NCBI GenBank assembly: GCA_039707465.1
Contig: CM077643.1
Span: 376,147,919 to 376,211,918, forward strand
Reading direction: 5' to 3'
From: Rhabdophis nuchalis
Lineage: Eukaryota; Chordata; Lepidosauria; Squamata; Natricidae
DNA: 64,000 nt
The notes below the pieces were generated by a model. The model saw only the letters and a list, made by a program, of their open reading frames with translations. It was not told the DNA's origin and did not search any database. Of this stretch, positions 43,297 through 53,733 are shown one piece after another (position 1 is the stretch's first letter; every line of letters starts with the position of its first letter). A program made the position numbers and the translations under genes.

Positions 43297-43930
43297 GATG
43301 AAGTTAATACCACTTTATAATGCCTTGGTAAGGCTACACTTGGAATACGGCATCCAGTTTTGGTCGCCACGATGTAGAAAAGATGTGGAGACTCTAGAAA
43401 GAGTACAGAGAAGAGCAACAAACATGATTAGAGGACTGGAGGCTAAAACATATGAAGAACGGATGCAAGAACTGGGTATGTCTAGTTTAATGAAAAGAAG
43501 GACTAGGAGAGACATGATAGCAGTGTTCCAATATTTCAGGGGTTGCCACAAAGAAGAGGGAGTCAAACAGATGCACCTGAGGGCAGAACAAGAAGCAATG
43601 GGTGGAAACTAATCAAGGAGAGAAGCAACTTAGAACTGAGGAGAAATTTCCTGACAAAGAAGAGGGAGTCAAACAGGGCACCTGAGGGCAGAACAAGAAG
43701 CAATGGGTGGAAATTAATCAAGGAGAGAAGCAACTTAGAACTGAGGAGAAATTTCCTGACAGTTAGAACAATTAATCAGTGGAACAGCTTGCCTCCAGAA
43801 GTTGTGAATGCCCCAACACTGCAAGTCTTTAATAAGATGTTGGGTAGCCATTTGTCTGAAACAGTATAGGGCTTCCTGCTTAGGCAGGGAGTTGGACTAG
43901 AAGACCTCCAAGGTCCCTTCCAACTCTTAA
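43297..43930 (+). mobile_element. CR1 LINE fragment with internal tandem duplication
   Basis: Encodes CR1 C-terminal sequence from '[17 protein letters not shown]' to 'HLSETV', then the 3' end 'gttggactagaagacctcca'. A 106-bp unit (43550-43655) is repeated directly at 43656-43760, covering '[20 protein letters not shown]'. The frame shifts at the duplication border. Confidence 0.9.
43550..43760 (+). repeat. 106/105-bp tandem duplication within CR1
   Basis: Two adjacent, nearly identical units, each running 'aaagaagagggagtcaaaca' to 'gagaaatttcctgac'. The copies differ by an 'at' versus 'g' at the start of 'gcacctgagg' and by a few substitutions. Confidence 0.9.
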
Positions 43931-44013
43931 TACAGTAATACAATAGCAGAGTAGGAAGGGACCTTGTAGGTCTTCTAGTCCAACCCCCTCTTCTATTGTA
44001 TTGTATTGTATTG
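43931..44013 (-). mobile_element. Inverted CR1 3' tail fragment plus (TATTG)n
   Basis: A 55-bp minus-strand CR1 terminus ('agcagagtaggaagggacct' / 'tctagtccaaccccct') is joined head-on to the plus-strand CR1 end and followed by a (ttgta)n microsatellite. Confidence 0.75.
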
Positions 44014-44412
44014 AAGTATCTGCAGCTTGGTTTTGCTAAGCCTTGTTAGCACACTTTCCAGAACTCTTTTTGAGGACATCATGCAATTGACTAAGCTTGT
44101 ACAGTAAGTAGCCCCTTATTTAGTTGCTGATATTCTGAGTAAGACCAAAATGCAGTAGTAGGAGAGACTCTTTGCATGGAGAAAGTCTGTACTTCAGTTC
44201 CTGAATCTCTTGTTAGGCTGTAAAATATTCCAACCTCAAATTATAAATTTAAATTTAAGTAAGTACATCAAAGATTCACTGTTTGCTCAAGAAACAAATT
44301 GGACCAGTGCTCTGACTTATATATTATAGCTTCTTATGCTACGGTCTGAAGTATATTTTCTGTTATTATGAATACAGTCAATTCACAATCAAACTTTTGT
44401 GTTTTTATTCAG

Positions 44413-44479
44413 GAAAAAGCATCGCTTGTCACTCAGAACCAGGAAGAAGGACTTAAATATGTCTGAACTAATCGATCTG
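44413..44479 (+). CDS. Candidate exon: basic cytoplasmic patch
   Basis: 67 nt between 'tgtttttattcag' and 'gtaagtg', a consensus donor. One base completes the lysine codon split with the previous exon; 22 codons follow. The first half is strongly basic ('KKHRLSLRTRKK'), a stop-transfer signal directly after the membrane segment, and the second half is mixed ('DLNMSELIDL'). Both other frames hit stops, so only the phase predicted from exon 41959-42120 is open, which is the best support that the pair is real. Confidence 0.5.
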
Positions 44480-44921
44480 GTAAGTGTTTCTGAGTCTGGT
44501 ATTAAGAGCTAATTGAAGAAATCCACCAATTACGTCTAACCAGTGTGAGATGAATTAGAGTATTTACACATAAAATTATGGCAGTTCTTGCTTTTTGATC
44601 AGAGACTTTGATTCTTACATTTATTTTACTGATTGGGAGCTGTTTTCCTGTGTGTTGCAATGAAGTTATATCAGTTGTACAAAGGAATGGGATCTTGCTG
44701 ATTACAGCTTCAAAGTTACAGAATACATTTCCCAATGCATTTCTTATATATCTATAAGTGGAATGAAAAAAATCCCTCAGAATAAAATCATAATAAAAAT
44801 TCTTTGCAGAATAAAACCTCAATAACAAGAGTTGGATGAACCAGTTCAGCAGAGACATTTTAAAAATCGTGAAGAACTAAAATATAAATGGCTAGCAAAT
44901 ATCTTTAGGGAAAGGATAGAC

Positions 44922-45689
44922 CAGGGGTCCTCAAACTGCAGCCCATGGGCTGGATACGGCCCACCAAAGCCATTGATCCGGCCCATGTGAGACCACAAGG
45001 CTGCCCCACCCATATCGTCCCACATACCCGCTGGCCCTCACCCGAGGCTGAGGAGGCCAAAAACAGGCCTATTTTTGGGCAACAGATGGGGTTTGGAGGC
45101 AGAGGAGGCCAAAAATGGGACACGCAGAGGCGTCAGGCAGCCAAAAATGGGCCCATTTTTGGATGGCAGGGTGGTTCTGAACAGGGCAAAACCAGGCCCA
45201 TTTTTGGCCTCCCTGGCCTCCAGAGAGAGGGGGCAGGGAGGGACACTCACACAAAGTTCACCACACCCCCTGTAGGTCCGTTTATCCCCTCCACAGACTC
45301 CAGAGGCTTTCTAGTAGCCCGGGGAGGGTGAAAACGGCCTCTCCCACCCCGGCAGGCCCTCCGGAGGCCCTCCAAAAGCCTCAGGAGGAAGAAAAAAGGG
45401 CCAAAGTGCAAACTAGAAGTTCGGGAGGGAGAAAAACATAGGGCTGTTTGTCTCCCTCTGGAGGCTTCAGGAGGCTTCCCTAAAGCCTCTGGAGGGCGAA
45501 AAGTGGCCCTATGGGCAACCCAGAAGTCCATTCCTGAACTTTTGATACACAATGGCAAAATGGTTGTTTTTCGCCCTCTGGAGGCTTCAGGGAGGGCAAA
45601 GCTGGAGCTGACAGGGCAACACCTTGTGTGCTCTAAGAAATGGCTCTGGTTGCCACCTGTGGCAAGCGTGCCATAGGCTCACCAACCTG
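44922..45689. mobile_element. hAT element with termini of two different families
   Basis: Left end 'caggggtcctcaaactgcag' belongs to the 'caggggtcc' group. The right end 'gtgccataggctcaccaacctg' belongs to the family of 50118-50468. The interior has several 'ccaaaaatgggcccattttt' and 'agcctccagagggcgaaaa' blocks. No matching target duplication was found (left 8 bp GGATAGAC). It could be two abutting truncated elements. Confidence 0.55.
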
Positions 45690-45772
45690 GGTATAGGGTC
45701 TACTGCTTGAGCAGGGGGTTGGACTAGAAGACCTTCAAGGTCCCTTCCAACTCTATTATTCTGTATTCTTAA
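45690..45772 (+). mobile_element. CR1 LINE extreme 3' end
   Basis: Only the tail survives: 'gcagggggttggactagaag' / 'accttcaaggtcccttccaa' then 'ctattattctgtattct'. Confidence 0.8.
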
Positions 45773-46275
45773 TAGTAAATTCAGGCTTCGTGGAGAGCAT
45801 TCCCTGTTATTCTTTAATACGAGCCTGCAATCTGTAACATGTTAAATGAAGAGAAATATTTATTTCTCTACAATGTTTTGGTATATCCAGTGAAATACAT
45901 GAGCCAAGAAGGTCTCAGAGGTGACCTGGATGTTGCTAAGACTAGTAAGCTCTCTAACATAACGTGGCTGTGCTCAATTTTCAGGCTGCTCCTCTCATTG
46001 GCCAAGTAATAACCAATGTAGACTTTTCTAAAAGTTGCTCTATTCTTCAGAAAGGCATGTTGGAACTATTAGTAGCCTCTAGATGGCAATAGAAACTCAG
46101 CAATATGACCATCCTCCTTAGATCAGAGCACAGGAAGAAAGCCTCCAACTTTTTAAAAGGTATCATAGGATATGTGCAACTAGCCAACTAGCTTATCACC
46201 ATGGGATTCTGGAATAAAACAGCAATGTATCCATTTCAATTTTATAAGGGCAATCACCTCTTCTTTTCACAATTT

Positions 46276-46658
46276 GTTTTTTTTTTTTTACAAAAAAAGT
46301 TTTATTGGTTTTTACAATTTTTTAGCAAGGAAAGGGTATATAGGGTATAAGAGAAACATTTTGGAGGCATCCATATCGGGGCTGCAGGCCGCCCCCAAGG
46401 CTTCATACAAAGATTAATTATTTTTCCATTTAAGGTGGCAGGGGTTACATATATGTCATTTCACAAAGTTCATGTATTCAATACATTGTTTCTACAAAGC
46501 ATCCAAAAGAAAAAGTTACAGTATATTAAAGGAAATCATTTTTGTAAACCGAGTCTTTTAGATATTGTATCCTCATCCTCCCTCCCACCAGTGGGCGGTG
46601 CCATGGCCCCTCCCGTTCCTCCATTTTCTTCCTCCAGGATTGAGGCATATTATTTTTC
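46276..46658 (-). mobile_element. L1-type LINE 3' UTR with poly-A (minus strand)
   Basis: In + orientation it starts with a T run and 'agttttattggtttttaca', the reverse of an AATAAA signal and poly-A tail. It is flanked by a 13-bp duplication CTTTTCACAATTT (46263-46275 and 46659-46671), the hallmark of L1-type target-primed insertion. 383 bp, no ORF. It could be an L1 3' UTR or an L1-mobilised transcript; no introns or known gene are seen. Confidence 0.75.
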
Positions 46659-47169
46659 CTTTTCACAATTTCATTGTTCTCATACTTACCCTGCCACTTG
46701 TACATCACCTAATATAGGCAGCATAGTAGTAAAAGAATGGATGTATAGAATGCAGCATTCATTGGAATTGTTGTTGGGTTCAGTGTGGTTTGTCCTGATA
46801 GATGTTGCCCAGAAGAACTCTAAAGTGATCTATCCTGGGCTCATAAATGCTTCCCAATTAACTTCAGGTAGAATTCTGTCCTACTATTTTTTACTGAATA
46901 ATTGTTCTAAGATGATGTTTTCTTGACCAGTAGTTGACCAACTGCTTAGCACTTCCTCATTGTCTAAACATCTAAATATTATCTCCTTTTAAATGCAACT
47001 GTCAGCAGCAAAGGAGTTGGTCCAAGTTCCCTTGATGCTGCTGTCAAAAAAGGATGGACTTAGACTTTTATGCTCATGTAGCAGTCCAAAAGCAATCTCA
47101 AGAAGGCTTTTTTGACTGTTTCTTGCAGATCTGCAGTCCCACTCAGCAAACCTATTGGGATTTATTTCC

Positions 47170-47893
47170 TTAAAAAAAAGAAATGTTTTGTATATATGGC
47201 CTTGTTAAGCCCTTTGTTTAGCCAGGCTGTTGCTTGGCAATGTCCTCTTATTTTATTGAGTCTGTCATCTGCATCTCTATAACTGTCTAGTTTGGCTCTG
47301 CAACCAAACAAGACAGACAAAGACTTCAATGGATAATTAGAGCTGCAGAAAAAAACAATTGCTACCCATCTGCCTTCCATTGAGGACCTGTATACTGTAC
47401 AAGTCAAAAAGAGGGCTGTGAAAATATCTAGAGACCCCTTGCATCCTGGCCATAAATCGTTTCAACTTTTACCCTCAAAATGATACCATAGGGCACTGCA
47501 CACCAGAACACCTAGACACAAGGACAGTTTTCCCCCTAATGCTGTCACTCTACTAAACAACAATTCCTACAATACTGTCAAATTATTTACTAAGACTGTA
47601 TTACTGTACTCTTATTCTTCTCATCCTTCCAAGTACCTGTCTCTTCCCACTGATGACTATAACCATGTTGCTTGTATCTCTACAATTTATATTGTTTTAT
47701 CTGCTTCCTAATATGATTTGATTGCTTATTAGTAACCTATGACTATCACTAAGTGTTGTATCTTATGATTCCATTTTATTTTTCTTTATGTACACTGAGA
47801 GCATATGCACCAAAGACAAATTCCTTGTGTGTCCAATCACATTTGGCCAAAAAAGAATTCTATTCTATTCTATTCTATTCTATTCTATTCTAG
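47170..47893 (+). mobile_element. CR1/Rex-clade-like LINE 3' end with (TTCTA)n tail
   Basis: Decayed coding sequence with 'LPSIEDLYTVQVKKRAVKI' and 'HTRTPRHKDSFPPNAVTLLN', a C-terminal motif typical of several non-LTR retrotransposons. Next come a 3' UTR ('gcaccaaagacaaattcctt', 'cacatttggccaaaaaagaa') and a pure (ttcta)n run at 47858-47893. (AATAG)n-type tails have been described for a snake CR1 group; family assignment here is an inference. Confidence 0.6.
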
Positions 47894-47941
47894 CTGAGAA
47901 TCTCTACCTGGACTCATCAGTCTGTTTGGTTTCTTATGTAG

Positions 47942-48005
47942 ACAAAGCTGGAAGATGGGTTGTCTCCAGAAAGGGAGTCTCTTTCAGATCAACATTTACA
48001 CAAAG
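47942..48005 (+). CDS. Candidate exon: acidic cytoplasmic tail
   Basis: 64 nt between 'tttcttatgtag' and 'gtaagg'. In the phase carried over from 44413-44479 it encodes 21 codons plus one base: an acidic, Ser-rich tail segment with 'KLEDGLSPERESLSDQ'. It begins only ~50 bp downstream of a LINE microsatellite tail. Alternative frames are also open, so this exon is less certain than the previous one. Confidence 0.42.
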
Positions 48006-48192
48006 GTAAGGTGGCTGGACATGGAGTCCTTCGGATACTTAAAATAGGCTGTGTGTGTAAATAAGTACTCATTTTGCAATACACATTGCACAAGGAATCT
48101 CATTGACTTGCAACTTCTCTCCCAAATTATTGTTACGATTCAAACATCAGAGGTATCCACATTTTTTTCTGACTCCTTTTTCTCCCCAACAG

Positions 48193-48200
48193 GTAAATAA
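48193..48200 (+). CDS. Candidate terminal exon: last two codons and stop
   Basis: After the acceptor 'ctgactcctttttctccccaacag' the first two bases complete GGT, then AAA and TAA. The predicted protein thus ends in Gly-Lys. The rest of the exon would be 3' UTR. No AATAAA close downstream was found, so the transcript end is undefined. Total reconstructed C-terminal portion from 41959 is about 99 residues. Confidence 0.38.
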
Positions 48201-48779
48201 GTATCGCCATTTTCTCAGGAGTTTTATTTTTCTCTATATTAAGCCTTCCTTAAAATACAATGAGATGATTGTGAGCTTCATTGAAGTTGGTCACCGGAAA
48301 ACAGACAGTAACTTCCCCTGAGTGAACTTTGTCCCTTATATGAGTAGATGTCATTCACTCAGGAAAGCACAGTGTTGCAAATTTCCAAAGATTTATTTCT
48401 GACAAAAATGAGTGTCTTCCTTCTCTAGGCTACAATCAGGATTATTAAGTTAAAATTCCTGTCTCTTTTGAAACAGTTACTCCTTTGTAGCCTGAATCCA
48501 TGAAGTTGTTAAATGCAAATGCAAGCACTAAACTGAATGTGGGTGTGTCTTAAGGAAGTGTGGATTACAATAACAAATCAAAGATTGCAACAAAAACACA
48601 TGTGATAGATTTACTTCTGCATAAAGATGCCTAGGATTGAGCTGCAGGTGGGAATATTTTGCAATGACCAGAGCAAGAATAGATGCCTTGCTCTGCTATC
48701 TAGTTGTACATAAACCTCAGTTTTATTATGATGGAGGAGATTTTGATAATTTTAGAAATCTCTACGAAGTTGTTGCACA
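48201..48779. other. Unannotated, possible 3' UTR
   Basis: No repeat recognised and no canonical polyadenylation signal seen. Confidence 0.3.
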
Positions 48780-49195
48780 CAGGTAGTGCTTGGGTTATGA
48801 TGGCAATTGGGACTGGGAACATTGTCACTAAGCAAGGCAAAGTGTAATATTACAAGACCAAGTTGCTTAGCAACAGCTGTTTCGGCATTTCCCAATTACC
48901 AGCATTGAGCAAGGATGGGGAGGCTGTTGCATGAGGCCCTCACATGATCGCAGCTTTCTGCTGGCTTCCCCATTGACTTTGCTTGTGAAAGTCACAAATT
49001 ATGATCGTGTGCCTGGAGCTGCAACAATCAGAATTCTGAGCTGGCGACAGAGTGCTTGCTTCACAATCATGTGATTGTGGGGTGCTGTTACAGTCAGAAC
49101 TTTGAGGATCCATTGTAACTACCACTCATTCAAGCTGCAGGTTTGAATGGCTGCTGAATGAGTAGTCATTAAATGAGGAACATCTATACTATGCT
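48780..49195. mobile_element. TA-target MITE, 'caggtagtcc' family, diverged
   Basis: Left end 'caggtagtgcttgggttatg'. The interior has the inverted family block 'ggcttccccattgactttgc' and 'agcaaggcaaagtg'. Termini and target duplication are decayed. Confidence 0.5.
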
Positions 49196-50109
49196 TCTTA
49201 CTGAGTTAAAGGCATACTTTTTCTTGTCTATGAAAGAAGCTAGGAGCCCCATGTAGAATATTTTGGTCCATGGCAATGCAAAGAACGTAACATTAAACTA
49301 GTTCTACAGATCAAAATTAATTTTAGTAAAGAATGTGTGATTCTTCAGAATAACCAGAAGAGTAATTTTTTGAAAAATATTGGGCCATCTGTACTTTGAT
49401 CTCCTATAATGGGAGTTCACATTAATCTTCTCTTAATTGGTTGGACAGCCTCTGTGCCATTTCCATGTATACCACAAGCATGACCTGTCTGGAGAATTTT
49501 CTCCTGTTTAGCATATTCCTGCTACTGAGATGGCTTCGGCTTCATTATAGGACTCCCAGGAGTCATACAATGAATAGGCAAACCATACAGGAATAGACAT
49601 ACCCTTTATTTGCAACTGCGAGGCAGCTGACAATTGGAATGTGCCTGAGCCTTGACAGAGGATCAAGATTGATTATCTCTTCCTGTTGTTTAGCAAGCAT
49701 TTGTCCTTTCTATTGCTAATCATGTGTAATCTCTTTATAATGTTTGTAAAGTACAAAACAGTAAAATGGATTAGAGTTTGCGTTGAGTTTTGTTGTGTTG
49801 TTGTAATTAGGGCTTCTTCCCCAGGAGCTCTGGAAGTGAAGGATCCAGAGTGGGCAGGAGGAGAGTAGACCACTCCCTGTAACAAGAGGCAGTCTTTTGG
49901 CCACTTGAATAAAAGGTTACTTATCCCTTTGGTTTCTAACTATGACTTTTACTGAGTTGGCTCACACGTCTGGAATCCTTGTGCACTGGGTGACTGTTTT
50001 TTTTGAAGGGAGATCTGCTAGAATTTAAATCCAAATGGCCTCTTCTCAGAATCTTTTTGCTCTCTTTCCTTTTCCCACCCCTTCCCCCAAAGCCATTGGG
50101 ATGCAATTC
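49196..50109. other. Unannotated spacer
   Basis: No gene. 'cttgaataaaaggttac' at about 49903 resembles a polyadenylation-type site, possibly of an unrecognised retroelement. Confidence 0.35.
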
Positions 50110-50117
50110 TTCTATCT

Positions 50118-50468
50118 CTGTGATGGCAAACCTATGGCACGTGTGCCACAGGTGGCATGCGGAGCCATTTGTTGGGGCATGCAAGGTGTTGCCCTGTCAG
50201 CTTCAGCCTTCATTTTCGACCATTTTCTTTGCCCTCCAGAGGCTTCCCTAAAGCCTCCAGAGGGTGAAAAACAACCCAATGCGCAAACCAGAAATTCTGG
50301 AATAGACTTCCAGGTTGCATGTAGGGCCATTTTTTACTCTCCGGAGGGAGAAAAACGGCCCGACGGGCAACCCAAAAGTTCAGGAATGGATAGAATTATG
50401 GTTGTACATGACCCCACCGCACTCCCCCCACTTTTGGCACGCGATGGCAAAAAGGTTAGCCACCGCTG
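50118..50468. mobile_element. hAT element, 'cagcggtggctaacc' family
   Basis: 351 bp, ends 'ctgtgatggcaaacctatgg' / 'aggttagccaccgctg', 7/8 duplication TTCTATCT/TTCTGTCT. The interior has the 'agcctccagagggtgaaaa' block. Same family as 15894-16701. Confidence 0.85.
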
Positions 50469-50476
50469 TTCTGTCT

Positions 50477-51236
50477 ACTAATAGGAAGCAAGATCAGGAT
50501 AAGTGTGTGCTGCTGTGGACTCAGCAATGCAAAGGCTAAGTAAGGAGTTGAAAACTAAAACGCCGAAGATTAGCAGGCTGAGTTATCTCTTTATTAGGAA
50601 CTGCCCACTGCTTTGGCAGAGTTTCAGATCCTCCATTTAATCTCCCTAAGGGCCTTTCTCTCTTTGTTTCTTAGCATCATGCAAACATCTTCTGGCAACA
50701 TCTTTATTCTGCCACCATGCCTTAGCTCAAGCTTGAGATAGCCTCTTTGTAGTTAGCTGTACTGGAACGAACATATTGTTTTCCTCTTAAGTCAGTAGCA
50801 TCCAGTGGCAGTTTAAGGGTGAAGGCAATGTGTCATGCTTCCTGTTTGTCTTCTAGGGATGGCCCATCGAAGGCAGGATGGCCCACCACCTGTCATTTAG
50901 GCTGGCCTTTCATATACTTCCTCCCCTGGAGCCCAGGCGGCTGTCCTTTAGATCCTTTCTCTTCTGGAGGGAGATAGAACAGGGGAGAGCTACCAGGTGC
51001 TTCCTACTTAAAGCTCCTCAGAGCCTCCTGAGCAGCTAATATTGGTGTGGAAAGGTTGCATTGTCAAGACTGCTTTATTAGATAGCATCTTCACAAACAC
51101 ACAGGCTTTTGGGTGGCTTCCTTTGGGAACAAAACAGCTGATCTGTCGGCTATTACAAGGAAAAGCAGTCCCTCCTGTTTTTTCATGCAATACCCAATAC
51201 CTGCAAACCTAGCACTTGATTTGTGTGGTAGGTTGG
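50477..51236. other. Unannotated spacer
   Basis: No gene or repeat recognised. Confidence 0.35.
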
Positions 51237-51548
51237 TTTCCCTCACACATATGTGCTAGTCGTTCCCGACTCTAGGCAGCGGTGCTCATCTCAGTTTCAA
51301 AGCCGAAGGGCCAGCGCTATCCAAAGACGTCTCTGTGGTCAATGGGCCGGCATGACTAAACGCCAAAGGCGCATGGAATGCTGTTACCTTTCTACCAAAA
51401 GTGGTTCCTATTTTTTCTACTTGTATTTTTACATGCTTTCGAAGTGCTCGGTTGGCAGAAGCTGAGACAAGTAACAGGAGCTCACTCAGTTATGCGGTGC
51501 TAGGGATTTGAACTGCCGCCCTTTCTGATCGAGAAGCTCAGCTTTGTG
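51237..51548 (-). mobile_element. tRNA-derived squamate SINE, copy 2 (minus strand)
   Basis: Colinear with 40455-40768: 'cacatatgtgctagtcgttc', 'ggccggcatgactaaacgcc', 'gcggtgctagggatttgaac' and then a fuller tRNA-like head 'ctgatcgagaagctcag'. Confidence 0.78.
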
Positions 51549-53155
51549 TGGTAAAAGAAGCCAACTAGTGAGGAAGGAGTGTAGGTATAATGGTCTTTTG
51601 AAAATCCACTGAAAAGCCCACCCAGCAGCTGATAGGCTGGATAAGCTGTCTATTAAAAACTAAAACCATTCTTGCTTTACAAACAGCCCTGACACTACAG
51701 ATGTCAACTATCCAATGCCTGTAGCTCTAACAGAGTATGATAGCTGGCAAAACTGACGTATCTAGCCATTTGCCAAGCCATCCACTAATCACAGCAGTGT
51801 TGTGATGTTTCTTTCTGGCTAGTGATAGTGATATTAAGAAAAGGGGAGGGAAGCAAAACCACATTTTAACCAACAGCTGCATTCAACGTGCTCTGGCACA
51901 CCCAAGACACTGTTATCTGGCACTAAGTCAGAATCATAGAGGAAGATAAAGACGGGGAGTGTAGAGAGTAGATTTTCATGCTGGTTTAGTTCTTTAGGCT
52001 CAAGGATGAGCAGAGAACAATTTAAGTGACCTGTGGACAAAAGCTCTCTGAACGTTCATCAAGAGGGTTTTGGTGACGCTTCCCCAAATTGATTCCTTTT
52101 ATTGGCTTCTAAAATAAATGTTGGTTGTGTTGGACTTGTATGACATTTCACTTTCCATAGGAGCGTGAGAAAGAATTGTTTTCCCTCCTTGCCTTTGGCC
52201 AGCAGTGAAAGGGGAAATTCACTTTCCTGCTGAAACAATAGCTTTTCATCAGTGAATAGCCCTATGCCTTTAAGGCAATGCTCCACAGAGATATATATCC
52301 TTCCCTTCCAGGTTTGAACTGGGTGTTCAGTTTATACGCTTGCCAACTTTTGGAAAATGAAAAACTATGATCTTTAGGAGCTTTCCTCCACCATTGTACT
52401 TGAAGCAAAACTCCTACATAAACAAGGTGTGTGTGTGTGTGTGTGTTTTCGTGTGTGTTTTCATATTTTTAATGGAAATTAAAAGCAAACACATTTGAAG
52501 GCACACTCAAATCTCCAGGCTAGTCAATTGGTATGATTTAAAAATGAAGGCATCTCCTGTTAAAGCTTTCAGGGGGGAAAAAGCAATTAAATTAATTCAA
52601 AAGAAAGAAAGATGGCTAAACCAGAGCCACAACATAGCTGACCTATGTAAGTAAATAGATCTGAACTATTTTAGATAAACTCTTTGGTATCCTTGTTGCT
52701 ACATGAAATGCTTAACTTTACAGCTCAGGTTTTACAATGCTATTTTTATAGCATTGACTGAGGCTGCAGCTCTCTGAATCTCTGGAAATAAATTCTGTAG
52801 TATCCACTGAATAAATACGACATATAAATTACACTGCTAACTTGAATAGTGGTCTGCTTTGATTGGACAGGTTTTTCAATAAGAATGAATAATTCACACC
52901 TTAGAGATGCAACAGTCCTACTTTTGCTTCTGTCCGATCCGCAAACAATATTGTATAGCATTCTTTTTCAGTATAGTGGAGAAATATAAAGGATGACAAG
53001 ACAAAATGCAATGGAAAAACAGTAAAAACAACACTAAGTCAATAAAAAACAACAGCAAAAAATAAAAGCAACCAGCAGGTTCTTTTAATATGTTATTGAA
53101 GAGCAGATGGCCATTGTGACTAGGAGAGTCTTTGCACAATTTCATGTTGTGAACC
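51549..53155. other. Unannotated spacer with a (GT)n
   Basis: A (gt)n run at 52423-52446. Otherwise no gene, RNA or repeat recognised over ~1.6 kb. Confidence 0.4.
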
Positions 53156-53185
53156 AGTTACATCAGGGGTAGTCAACCTTTTTAT

Positions 53186-53454
53186 ACAATAATACAATAA
53201 AACAAGAGCAGAGTTGGAAGGGACCTTGGAGGTCATCTAGTCCAACTCCCTGCCTAGGCAGGAAGCCCTATAACATTTCAGACAAATGGCTATCCAACAT
53301 ATTCTTAAAGACTTGCAGTGTTGGGGCATTCACAACTTCTGGAGGCAAGCTGTTCCACTTATTAATTGTTCTCACTGTCAGGAAATTTCTCCTCAGTTCC
53401 AAGTTGCTTCTCTCCTTGATTAGTTTCTACCCATTGCTTCTTGTTCTGCCCCCA
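53186..53454 (-). mobile_element. CR1 LINE 3' fragment in MITE (minus strand)
   Basis: Reverse CR1 3' end ('gagttggaagggaccttgga', 'cctgcctaggcaggaagccc') and coding end ('cattcacaacttctggaggc') up to 'cccattgcttcttgttctgc'. Confidence 0.88.
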
Positions 53455-53733
53455 TAGCTACCGCCTACTTTTGTATCTCTGTTAGTAGTAAAATTTTCTA
53501 ACCCCCCACCGGTTCCACAGTAATGGTGATTTATAAAGTAGGGAACTCAATTAAATTTAAAAAAGTAAAGTGCTTCAGGGCAGGGCAAGAAGCAATGGGT
53601 GGAAACTAATCAAGGAGAGAAGCAACTTAGAACTAAGGAGAAATTTCCTGACAGTTAGAACAATTAATAAGTGGAACAGCTTGCCTCCAGAAGTTGTGAA
53701 TGCCCCAACACTGCAAGTCTTTAAGAAGAAGAA

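Larger units (their letters stand above)
42121..44412 (+). other. Candidate intron containing a hAT MITE and a CR1
   Basis: Starts GTATGT, ends 'tgtttttattcag'. The 2.3 kb include a MITE (43147-43276) and a CR1 with duplications (43297-43990); the rest has no recognisable feature. Confidence 0.4.
44480..47941 (+). other. Candidate intron with hAT, L1, LINE and CR1-tail insertions
   Basis: Begins GTAAGT, ends 'tttcttatgtag'. Contains the elements at 44922, 45690, 46276 and 47170 listed separately; 45780-46260 and 46672-47160 hold nothing I recognise. Confidence 0.4.

Noticed and set aside
46435..46926. 163-codon plus-strand frame
   Set aside because: It begins antisense to the L1-type insertion and runs out of it, so it is unlikely to be a gene.
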